DNA of 64,000 bases from Altericroceibacterium endophyticum (lineage in GTDB: Bacteria; Pseudomonadota; Alphaproteobacteria; Sphingomonadales; Sphingomonadaceae). Made by a program: the position numbers and the translations under genes. This document shows, in pieces, positions 1 through 7,063 of the stretch. The notes beneath the pieces are model-generated. The model did not search any database, was not told where the DNA came from, and worked only from the letters and a program-made list of their open reading frames with translations. Within the stretch, counting starts at the first letter, position 1. Every line of letters begins with the position of its first letter. The stretch is taken from positions 124,001-188,000 of the forward strand of contig NZ_WTYT01000007.1 of the NCBI RefSeq assembly GCF_009827595.1, written 5' to 3'.

Positions 1-74
1 ACTCGCGTTTTGCCCTTGTAATTGAAGGTCAGGAGTAGCCGTTCTTCTATCGCATTGATAATCGTCTGATTCAT
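1..74 (-). CDS. WYL-domain-like protein, N-terminal fragment (runs off the window)
   Basis: Only the first 24 complete codons are visible, reading leftwards from an ATG at 74. They encode MNQTIINAIEERLLLTFNYK followed by GKTR. A purine-rich ribosome binding site (AGAGGGAAG) precedes the ATG. The pattern of a short helix, then a basic strand of the type 'LxFxYxGKxR', is typical of the start of small WYL-like domain proteins, which are often ligand-sensing regulators in mobile or defence regions. The gene is divergent from the OLD-type nuclease gene, with only 31 bases between them, so the two may share a control region. The family call rests on a short stretch and is tentative; that a gene starts here is more secure. 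Confidence 0.5.
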   Translation of the reverse strand, partial: MNQTIINAIEERLLLTFNYKGKTR

Positions 75-105
75 AAGTCTTCCCTCTTCCAGTCGGAGAA
101 TAGCC

Positions 106-2073
106 TTGCAGTTGAAACGAATCAGGGTCCAGAACTTCCGATCATTGAAAGACGTGACGATTGATGTGTGTGCCCACACCGCTCTGATCGGTGGGAACGG
201 CGCTGGTAAGTCCAGTGTCCTAAAAGCTTTGCAAGCCTTCTATTCGACATCGAAGAAGTTGCCTGTAGACGATTTCTACGGCCGCGATGAAGATCTAGAG
301 GTTAGAATTGAGCTGACCTACAACCAGCTCACGCCTCTTGAGGCCGAAAGCTTTGCGAGTAGGGTGCGCAATGACGAGCTGGTCGTTACACGCATTTTTG
401 ACCAAACTGCATCGTCGGGGCGATACCATGGCTCGGTTCTTCAAAACCCCGATTTCGTTCCAATCCGAGGACACATCCAAGCAGGTCCTCGCCGGGACGC
501 TTACAGAGATCTGCGCAACAACAACCCAGCTTATGCAGAACTGCCTGCCGTAACGAGCGCAACTCAAGCCGATGAGGCTATGTCAGCGTGGGAGACAAAC
601 AATCCCGAAGCCCTACAGTTCCGTTTGGACGATGGTCAGTTTTTCGGGTTCCAAAATGCTAGTAGAGGGGCTTTGCAGCGCCATACCAGCTTCGTATTCG
701 TTTCGGCAGTTAGGGACGCTGCCGTAGATGCGACTGACGGAAAGAGTTCTGCTGTTGGACAGCTTCTTGAGTTGCTCGTCAGGAGTGCGATCCAACAGCG
801 CCAAGAAATACAGGCGTTCAAGCAAGAGATGACGGAGCGCTATCAGGAGCTGGTTTCACCAGAGAATATGCCAGAACTTGGCGTTCTCGCGGAGAATCTC
901 ACCCGCGATCTGCGCAATCTCTATCAGGATGCAGCAGTTGGCATGGATTGGCGAGCCGTGGACGAGTTTCCCGTCCCACTCCCGATGGCAGATGTTGAGC
1001 TATCCGATGATGGTTTCGGAGCGCCGGTCGATCGTCAAGGGCATGGCCTGCAACGCGCCTTTATCTTCACAATCCTTCAACATTTAGCCCGCTCGACCGT
1101 CCTCGCCGGCAGTGAGGTGGAAGAAGAGGTGCCTGACAATGAACAGGCGCCAGTTCCGCAACTCATCTTGGCGATCGAAGAACCTGAACTCTATCAGCAT
1201 CCCACAAAGCAACGTCATTTAGCGGAAGTTTTACGAGGTTTGAGCAACGGCACGTTGCCGGGTGCCGATGCCCGGACCCAAATTCTATTCGCAACGCACT
1301 CACCGTTCTTCGTCTCACTCGGTCATGCAGACGAGATACGCTTGGCTCGAAAGATTGCGGTCGAAGAATGCGAGTTCAAAATCTGCGATCTACAATCACT
1401 GTCGCTCGATACGGCCGCAACACGTCTAGAAGCAGCTTGGAAGAAAGAGCCGGGCACTTTCACTGGCGCAACCTTAATGCCTCGTCTGCATATTCTCGGT
1501 GCAGAACTGAGTGAGGGATATTTCGCCCAAGGCGTGATCCTCGTCGAAGGAAGAAGTGACAAAGCCGCTCTCGAAGCGACGGCGCGTATATTAGGGGTGA
1601 ATTTCGCATCTGCGGGCATCGCAGTCTTATCAGCCGAGGGTAAGGAGAACCTAGATCGACCCTACGTTGTATTCTCGGAACTCGGCGTGCCGGTCTACAC
1701 GATCTGGGATTGTGATGGGCACAAGAACGGAAACAACGCTCGGCCAGCGACGAATTTAGCGCTCGCGCGGCTCTGTAATCCAGAGGGAAACCTAGAAGAG
1801 GCGCCCGCAGAAACCGTGGTCAACACAAACTATGCGCACTTCCAAGATTCGTTGGAGCGGACTTTGCAGGAGGAGATCGGAGAGGCGGACCTTCAGCAAC
1901 ATCTCCAAGCAGCATGTGACCCTCTCGAACTGCCCGCAAACGGGGAAACTCAAAAGATCCCAGAAGTGATGTTCCAAACCCTTTCCCTAGCGAGAGAAAA
2001 CGGAAAAGAATCAGCTACTCTCAACTCCATTGTCCAACGGGCTTGGACGCACCTCACAGGTCAAGATCTCTAG
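106..2073 (+). CDS. OLD-family ATP-dependent nuclease (AAA ATPase plus TOPRIM)
   Basis: The 655-residue protein has an SMC/RecF-type ATPase at the N-terminus, with Walker A GGNGAGKSS at residues 29-37, Walker B LILAIEEPE at about 353-361, and an ATHSPFF switch-like motif near 397. A C-terminal TOPRIM domain follows, with VEGRSD at 481-486 and WDCDG at 534-538, whose acidic residues bind metal in OLD nucleases. Family members nick or cut DNA and include phage P2 Old and GajA of Gabija. No UvrD-like GajB partner is present, so it resembles a stand-alone (class 1) OLD protein. The start is TTG, chosen because GGAGAA lies about 7 bases upstream. The gene is AT-richer than the following 60 kb, which suggests acquisition. 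A defence role is inference. Confidence 0.85.
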   Translation: MQLKRIRVQNFRSLKDVTIDVCAHTALIGGNGAGKSSVLKALQAFYSTSKKLPVDDFYGRDEDLEVRIELTYNQLTPLEAESFASRVRNDELVVTRIFDQTASSGRYHGSVLQNPDFVPIRGHIQAGPRRDAYRDLRNNNPAYAELPAVTSATQADEAMSAWETNNPEALQFRLDDGQFFGFQNASRGALQRHTSFVFVSAVRDAAVDATDGKSSAVGQLLELLVRSAIQQRQEIQAFKQEMTERYQELVSPENMPELGVLAENLTRDLRNLYQDAAVGMDWRAVDEFPVPLPMADVELSDDGFGAPVDRQGHGLQRAFIFTILQHLARSTVLAGSEVEEEVPDNEQAPVPQLILAIEEPELYQHPTKQRHLAEVLRGLSNGTLPGADARTQILFATHSPFFVSLGHADEIRLARKIAVEECEFKICDLQSLSLDTAATRLEAAWKKEPGTFTGATLMPRLHILGAELSEGYFAQGVILVEGRSDKAALEATARILGVNFASAGIAVLSAEGKENLDRPYVVFSELGVPVYTIWDCDGHKNGNNARPATNLALARLCNPEGNLEEAPAETVVNTNYAHFQDSLERTLQEEIGEADLQQHLQAACDPLELPANGETQKIPEVMFQTLSLARENGKESATLNSIVQRAWTHLTGQDL

Positions 2074-2160
2074 TTCTGGAGGCTAAGTATCCGTTTCACA
2101 AACAAATTTGCTAAGTCCGAGCGCTGAGTCTTACAGTTGTGCTTGTCGTCAGCGAGTCCT

Positions 2161-4788
2161 TCAACCAATTGCGATGTGCGTGCCACTGAGGTGACGAAAA
2201 GCTCGCTCCCGGCACGTGAGAAGGATTACTTGCATCCGCTCCGCAGCTTCGGTCAGGATATCACTCATCAGGTCCAGTCTAGCATCGTCGGAATAGGCCA
2301 ACGGGTCATCGAGTATCAATGATACTGGACGTCCTTTCTCGAGAAGCATATCGGCGAAGGCCAACCGGGTTAGGACGGCGAGTTGCTCCTGAGTTCCGCG
2401 GGATAGGTTGGAACATCCTTCCTCGGTTCCTGCCCGCGTGATCGAATGCAGTTGGAGATCTTCTGTGAACGACAGATCACATCCGGGAAGAAGCCTCTCA
2501 ATATGGCGCTTTGCTCGACGCGCGATTGGTCCAACGTAAGTCTGGGAGGTTTCCAAACGCGCGTGCTCGAGCGTGCCGCGCAACAGCTTTACCGTTGCAG
2601 CCTCTTCCGTCACTCGCTCGAATAGCCGTTGGGCAGCATTCGCCTCTTCCTCTGCCCCTGCTGCTGCTTCTGCGAGCCCCTTTCCGCCCTCGGTCTCAAT
2701 CGTGGCTTCGAGCCGCGCGACTTCCAACTGAAGTTCAGTGGCTTGCGTTCGCGCGGACTCCGCGCGTTTGTCGATCTTCTCGATTTGCCGCTCGATAGTC
2801 TCGGGGTCGAGGGACCCGGCGTTCTCCTGAGCCTGCTGCCATGCTACATCGGCAGCGGCCGCTTTCTCGCGCGCGGCAAACAGGCCCGTTTCCATGTTCG
2901 CGAAGCGCGGGTCTGCTTCTATTGTAGCGATTTGCTGCTCGGCACTAGCGAGAGTAGAACGTGCCGAGGTTTCTGCTGTGACGAGTGGGCGATTCTTCTC
3001 CTCAGCCTTTCGCAGAGCTTCAAGGGCAGCCTGGTGAATGCCATCGGTGGTCGCGAGACCATCCTCAGCATCTTCTAAACGCTTCTCCAATTCAGCTATG
3101 TCGGGAATTGTAGCAGGTGCTGCCGTATCGCTCTCGGTAATTGACGCGACGAATTTCCTCAAGGTGTCAGCTCCGGCACCGAGGTCTACAGCCGGCACGG
3201 CCTGGGTAATCGCTTCGATCCGGGCATCGAGTGTAGCAATATTCGCTTTCGCATCGCGTGCGGCGTCAACGCGCGTGCGCGCTTCCGAAACATTCGAAAT
3301 ACCGAGCTGAGAGAGTTCCGATGCTAATCGCGCGTTCAAATCGTCCAGCTGCGCTTGCGCACTCGCCGTGCCACGCGGCGGCTTGATAATTAGTTCGGCT
3401 CCTCCTCCGAGACCAATCCTAGTGTCCTGGACGATAGTGCGCGGACCATCGCCAAATGCATCCCCGTCGACAGTAATGTGCGGCGCTTCGCCGATCAATT
3501 CTATGATGGTGGACCCAGCAGATAGCTCGGCAGAGGCGGTTACGACATCCCGTTCAAGGGATTCCAGCGACTTCATCGTTTGCGACTCAATGCTAGCCGC
3601 TTCGATCCTTCTTGATTCTACAAGCTCTGCCTCTAGCTCGATCAGCTTTTCATGTCGTCTTTTCGCGTCAGCAATCGCCGAATGGCGAGTGGCGGTAGAG
3701 GTGAGAACCCGGGCATCAGCTAATGCAGATTTAGCAGCTGCGCGGACCTCGCGGGCTGATGATAGTGCCTGCCTTGCGCTCTCTTCCTTTTCCTTCGCAT
3801 CCTCAACTTCCGCCTCGACTTTAGCCCTTTTCGCATTTGCATCCGCAAGTGCATCAGTGGCTTCCGTCTTCGCTGTTACAGCAGTTTTGTGACGTTCAGC
3901 GAACTCGCTAAGTGCATCGGCGTCTGCCTGCGCCGCTGAGCGTTCGGCTTTGCGCTGGCCAAGCATCAACGCGGCTGCCCGAGCCGTTTCGAGCGACTTC
4001 ACGAGATCGGCGCGCGCCTGCACATCGCGCTCGTCCGCCAATTCACGTTTCAGAACCTTCATGCGCGCTTGTTTTTCGGCAAGCTCGGCGAATGAACGAT
4101 CCAGCGCTGCGAGATCGGATGTGGCCTGATCCGCTGCCTCTCGCGCCGTTTGCGCAGCATCGCGGGCCGATTTCTGTCGGCCTCCTATCGAACCGCCTGG
4201 GGTCCAGTAATCGGCAAATTGCTTGTCCACGGCGGCACGGACTGCGTCATGCGTAGCCCCACCCATGATCGATCCAACTTCCGCTTCCAAGGTCGAGCGC
4301 ACGCTATTGCGCACGATTTCGCTTGGTGCTCTTACAGAAAGCGCATCACCTTGTCCGACCCAAAGCAAGCCCAGGGCACCATATGAGTCAAGATCCGCAT
4401 CACGGCTCGTGCTGCGCTCGAATCCCAGCAACGCCTGTAATTGTTCTTCCGCCGCATCGCCTGAAGTGCGCCCTTTCGGCCCACGGACTTCAAGTGCTGG
4501 CGATTTGAGGAATTTCTTGGCGACATGCCAACGCTCTCCGTCGATCTGAAATTCAATTTCAACCTCGGGCGCAACATTTTCACCGAAAGGCATGAAGGAT
4601 TGCGCGAGCTGATTTTTCGTCCCGTGCCGGACGAAAAGGCCCGCACGAAGGGCTTCGAGTAGCGTGGATTTACCGGTTTCATTGGGCTCTATGACAACAT
4701 TGAGACCGCTTCCGAGACCTTCGACCACCATGGGATCGCGAAACTTCCGAAAGTTGGTCGCGACGATGCGTTCGAGTTGCATGGTCAT
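2161..4788 (-). CDS. Rad50/SbcC-like (YhaN-type) AAA ATPase
   Basis: This 875-residue SMC-like ATPase has Walker A EPNETGKSTLL at 34-44, then a long Ala/Glu/Lys/Arg-rich coiled coil to about residue 760. The C-terminal ATPase half has the signature LSRGTQEQL at 795-803 and Walker B SLILDDPL at 823-830. The coiled coil is broken at about 420-470 by a glycine- and valine-rich segment that looks beta-stranded. There is no CxxC zinc hook anywhere; the few cysteines lie in the C-terminal head. It is expected to form a DNA-end processing complex with the nuclease encoded just upstream, with which it shares an ATGA overlap. The size and the short or hookless arm fit YhaN-like proteins better than canonical SbcC of over 1000 residues. 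A second in-frame ATG lies two codons downstream. Confidence 0.85.
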   Translation of the reverse strand: MTMQLERIVATNFRKFRDPMVVEGLGSGLNVVIEPNETGKSTLLEALRAGLFVRHGTKNQLAQSFMPFGENVAPEVEIEFQIDGERWHVAKKFLKSPALEVRGPKGRTSGDAAEEQLQALLGFERSTSRDADLDSYGALGLLWVGQGDALSVRAPSEIVRNSVRSTLEAEVGSIMGGATHDAVRAAVDKQFADYWTPGGSIGGRQKSARDAAQTAREAADQATSDLAALDRSFAELAEKQARMKVLKRELADERDVQARADLVKSLETARAAALMLGQRKAERSAAQADADALSEFAERHKTAVTAKTEATDALADANAKRAKVEAEVEDAKEKEESARQALSSAREVRAAAKSALADARVLTSTATRHSAIADAKRRHEKLIELEAELVESRRIEAASIESQTMKSLESLERDVVTASAELSAGSTIIELIGEAPHITVDGDAFGDGPRTIVQDTRIGLGGGAELIIKPPRGTASAQAQLDDLNARLASELSQLGISNVSEARTRVDAARDAKANIATLDARIEAITQAVPAVDLGAGADTLRKFVASITESDTAAPATIPDIAELEKRLEDAEDGLATTDGIHQAALEALRKAEEKNRPLVTAETSARSTLASAEQQIATIEADPRFANMETGLFAAREKAAAADVAWQQAQENAGSLDPETIERQIEKIDKRAESARTQATELQLEVARLEATIETEGGKGLAEAAAGAEEEANAAQRLFERVTEEAATVKLLRGTLEHARLETSQTYVGPIARRAKRHIERLLPGCDLSFTEDLQLHSITRAGTEEGCSNLSRGTQEQLAVLTRLAFADMLLEKGRPVSLILDDPLAYSDDARLDLMSDILTEAAERMQVILLTCRERAFRHLSGTHIAIG

Positions 4789-5897
4789 GAGCCGATTACC
4801 TTAGCGTGTTCGACAAAAAGTCGTTCAAGCGCTCTTCGAGCGATCAGGCTTTCCGGCCCGTCCTCTTGGACACGAGTATTGAGCGTCGACGCTGCTGCTC
4901 CCAATATCCCCTCGGCGGAGAATGCTGCCAAATCATCGTTGCTGGGCTTCGCTACAAGGTCAGTCGCCGAATAGGAGAAATAGCGGAACCTGTGTGCGAG
5001 ATCGTCCTCGAGGGCACTCAGCATGGCGACGCGGTCAGTCAGCGTCGTGATGCCGGTCAGCGTCATTCGAACGAGCGTTGTAGCAGGATCGCACTCGTCG
5101 AGCAGCTGTGCGCGTTCCGCTTCAAATCCGGCGAAATCGTCCACGCGCCAGTCGCGCTTCAGCCACTGATACTTGCCAGTCCGGAATTCTGTGACGATCG
5201 GTTCACCACCTTGTTCGAGTTCGACAAGCAGCGCTTTGCCAGGTTCATCGCGCTGAAATCGGTCAACCTCCGGCGTTCCTGAGTACCAGGTGCGCGAATT
5301 TACCTGTAGTAGGCCGTGCCAGTCACCAAGGGCGAGATAGTCGAGTCCGGAGCGTGTGGCGCGATCGGGAGCGATCTGGTTCTTTGTCTCGCCTTGAGCA
5401 CCAAAATCTACGATTGACCCATGTGCCAGTCCTATGCGTAGAATTGCCCCGGGGGTTTCCATTGTGTCGAAGGACTCGGTCGGATCGTCGTTCTGGTGGC
5501 GATGAACCAGTGGTGCTGGCAGTAGCCAAACGCCGTCGTCGAGTTCACATGGTTGAGCCTCCGGTATCAAGCTCACATTGCCTGGTAGACGCGCTTCGAT
5601 CCGGTCCCATAAACCTCCGGCTCTGACGAAATCGTGATTTCCGGGCAGCAGCCACCACTTGCATGGATGCCGTTCCATTCGGGAGAGAGCCTGGACGATT
5701 GTTCGCGGGTCTGGACCTTCGGTGTCGAAGACGTCACCTGCGACGAAAATATGCGTTACTGAATGCTCACTTGCCATCTGCCCGATGGTGTCAATGGCAT
5801 CAAAGCGCGCGTCCGTGAGGGCGCTGCGCACTTCGGGTTCAGCCCAAGCAAAGGGCTTTCCTAATTGCCAGTCGGCGGTGTGAATAAAACGAAACAC
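4785..5897 (-). CDS. SbcD/Mre11-like metallophosphoesterase (YhaO-type DNA nuclease subunit)
   Basis: The 370-residue calcineurin-like phosphoesterase carries the Mre11/SbcD motif series: D9 in HTADWQLG, GDVFD at 54-58, GNHD at 86-89, LAHGS near H159, and GDWHG at 191-195. In motif I the usual DxH is DxQ (Q11). A C-terminal region of about 120 residues is probably the capping or DNA-recognition part. It should be the nuclease partner of the AAA ATPase gene that overlaps it by 4 bases, acting in double-strand-break or hairpin processing. The start is GTG at 5897, preceded by AGGGG at a suitable distance. The role is inferred from the family and the pairing. Confidence 0.85.
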   Translation of the reverse strand: MFRFIHTADWQLGKPFAWAEPEVRSALTDARFDAIDTIGQMASEHSVTHIFVAGDVFDTEGPDPRTIVQALSRMERHPCKWWLLPGNHDFVRAGGLWDRIEARLPGNVSLIPEAQPCELDDGVWLLPAPLVHRHQNDDPTESFDTMETPGAILRIGLAHGSIVDFGAQGETKNQIAPDRATRSGLDYLALGDWHGLLQVNSRTWYSGTPEVDRFQRDEPGKALLVELEQGGEPIVTEFRTGKYQWLKRDWRVDDFAGFEAERAQLLDECDPATTLVRMTLTGITTLTDRVAMLSALEDDLAHRFRYFSYSATDLVAKPSNDDLAAFSAEGILGAAASTLNTRVQEDGPESLIARRALERLFVEHAKVIGS

Positions 5898-6371
5898 CTT
5901 ATCCCCTAATTCCCTGTCGTTACCTGAGGTCGGCTATCCGCGCCCACAAATCAATCCGCTTCCGTGACCTAGTCTCCCTTATTCTGCTCAGGCAGCTGCG
6001 CGACAAGTCAGAAACTCAATCTTTTTGACGCGGTAACTCTTTCTCAAAAGGCTCTTTGACAAAAAGTATGGCGACCAATGCAAGGGATTGAATGCCGCGG
6101 CACGCGAAATGGCAGCTTTTGGGATTCAACGCTGATTCGCTTAACGTCCGACAATAGGGCGCGAAGCTGACACGCCAGCTTGCCGTTCAGGATGTCCGCT
6201 ATCCCAATCGGCATCCCCAAAAGCCGCCGTTCCGGATCGTCCGACCTTGCTGCCCAAGATTTGCTCGCTTGTGGGAGTACGGTAGCCACGTGAGTCTCAT
6301 TTCGAAACTGCCGAAAGCTGTCTCTTTTCAAAATTGGTTTAACAGAAGATCGATTGATCCGGGCTGTATCG
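5898..6371. other. Intergenic region without a supported gene
   Basis: This stretch of about 470 bases lies between the start of the SbcD-like gene and the end of the TetR gene, both on the minus strand, so it must hold the promoter of the nuclease operon and the end of the tetR transcript. Open frames crossing it (for example a minus-strand frame from 6508 to 6044) run antisense or out of frame to tetR and have no ribosome binding site or family resemblance. No convincing -35/-10 pair or terminator could be picked out by eye. Confidence 0.5.
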
Positions 6372-6962
6372 CTAGCGTTGCGCAGCAAGGCATTCGCGCA
6401 CGCGGTCGAGTGCGCTGCCGACGGGGTCGCTTTCCTCAAGCAAGGCGAAGCTGCCGCTGACCAGATAGGAACAATGGCCGTGTACCGTCGCGATGAGCGA
6501 TCGGGCAAAGCGCGGCGTTTCGGGGCCGCCGCCGCCGGGGAGGACTGCCCGCACTTCTGTTTCCACGATTGCGGTCAGTTCGACCCGGTGAGAATGCTCG
6601 ATCTCGCCCAGCACTTCTCCTTCGGCCAGACGATGGTCATAGATCGCCGACCAGATGCGCGGATTTTCGAGCGCGAATTCGAAATAGCCTTCGACCAGCG
6701 CCCTGATGCGATCTTCCCCTGCGCTTTCGAGCCGCTGGCGGAGGAATTCGGCCCAGATCAGGAAAGTGTGCGAGTTTATGGCGGCGATCAATTGGTCGAG
6801 CGAGCCGAACACATTGTAGATCGTACCAACCGAATAACCCGCGCGCTTGGCAACTTCCCTGCCTGAAAATGCGGCAAGGCCCTTCTCTGCCATCAAGGCG
6901 TGTCCCTGCGCGATAAACAGCGCGCGCAATTCCTCGCGCGAATGATCTGAGCGTCTCCCCAT
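6372..6962 (-). CDS. TetR/AcrR-family transcriptional regulator
   Basis: The 196-residue protein has an N-terminal TetR helix-turn-helix at about residues 10-56 (segments EVAKRAGYSVGTIYNVFGS and the recognition-helix pattern GTIYNxF), followed by an all-helical ligand-binding domain with the pattern WSAIYDHRL...HRVELTAIVE seen in small TetR_C-type regulators. It is divergent from the DUF2339 gene. A pair of direct repeats in the shared 100-base gap is the obvious candidate binding site, so autoregulation and control of the DUF2339 gene are likely. Ligand unknown. Confidence 0.9.
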   Translation of the reverse strand: MGRRSDHSREELRALFIAQGHALMAEKGLAAFSGREVAKRAGYSVGTIYNVFGSLDQLIAAINSHTFLIWAEFLRQRLESAGEDRIRALVEGYFEFALENPRIWSAIYDHRLAEGEVLGEIEHSHRVELTAIVETEVRAVLPGGGGPETPRFARSLIATVHGHCSYLVSGSFALLEESDPVGSALDRVRECLAAQR

Positions 6963-6982
6963 ATGGATCTCTTAAGAGCTAA

Positions 6983-7022
6983 ATTGAACAGTGTCTATTT
7001 TTATAATTGAACAGTGTATAAT
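6983..7022. promoter_or_regulatory. Direct-repeat operator candidate between tetR and the DUF2339 gene
   Basis: The 12-base word ATTGAACAGTGT occurs at 6983-6994 and again at 7006-7017, 23 bases apart, inside an AT-rich divergent promoter region. The core ACAGTGT is nearly self-complementary. A perfect -10-like TATAAT overlaps the end of the second copy at 7017-7022; no good -35 was found. Binding by the adjacent TetR protein is inference. Confidence 0.5.
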
Positions 7023-7063
7023 TATGCTTTAAGCCCTCTGTGTCGATTTCTGGAAGGGTATGT

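Noticed and set aside
106-5897. A complete Gabija system
   Set aside because: GajA-like OLD protein is present, but the downstream genes are an SbcC/SbcD-like pair on the other strand and no UvrD-type GajB is seen.
6044-6508. 154-codon minus-strand frame next to tetR
   Set aside because: Half of it overlaps tetR in another frame on the same strand and the rest has no recognisable protein pattern or ribosome binding site.
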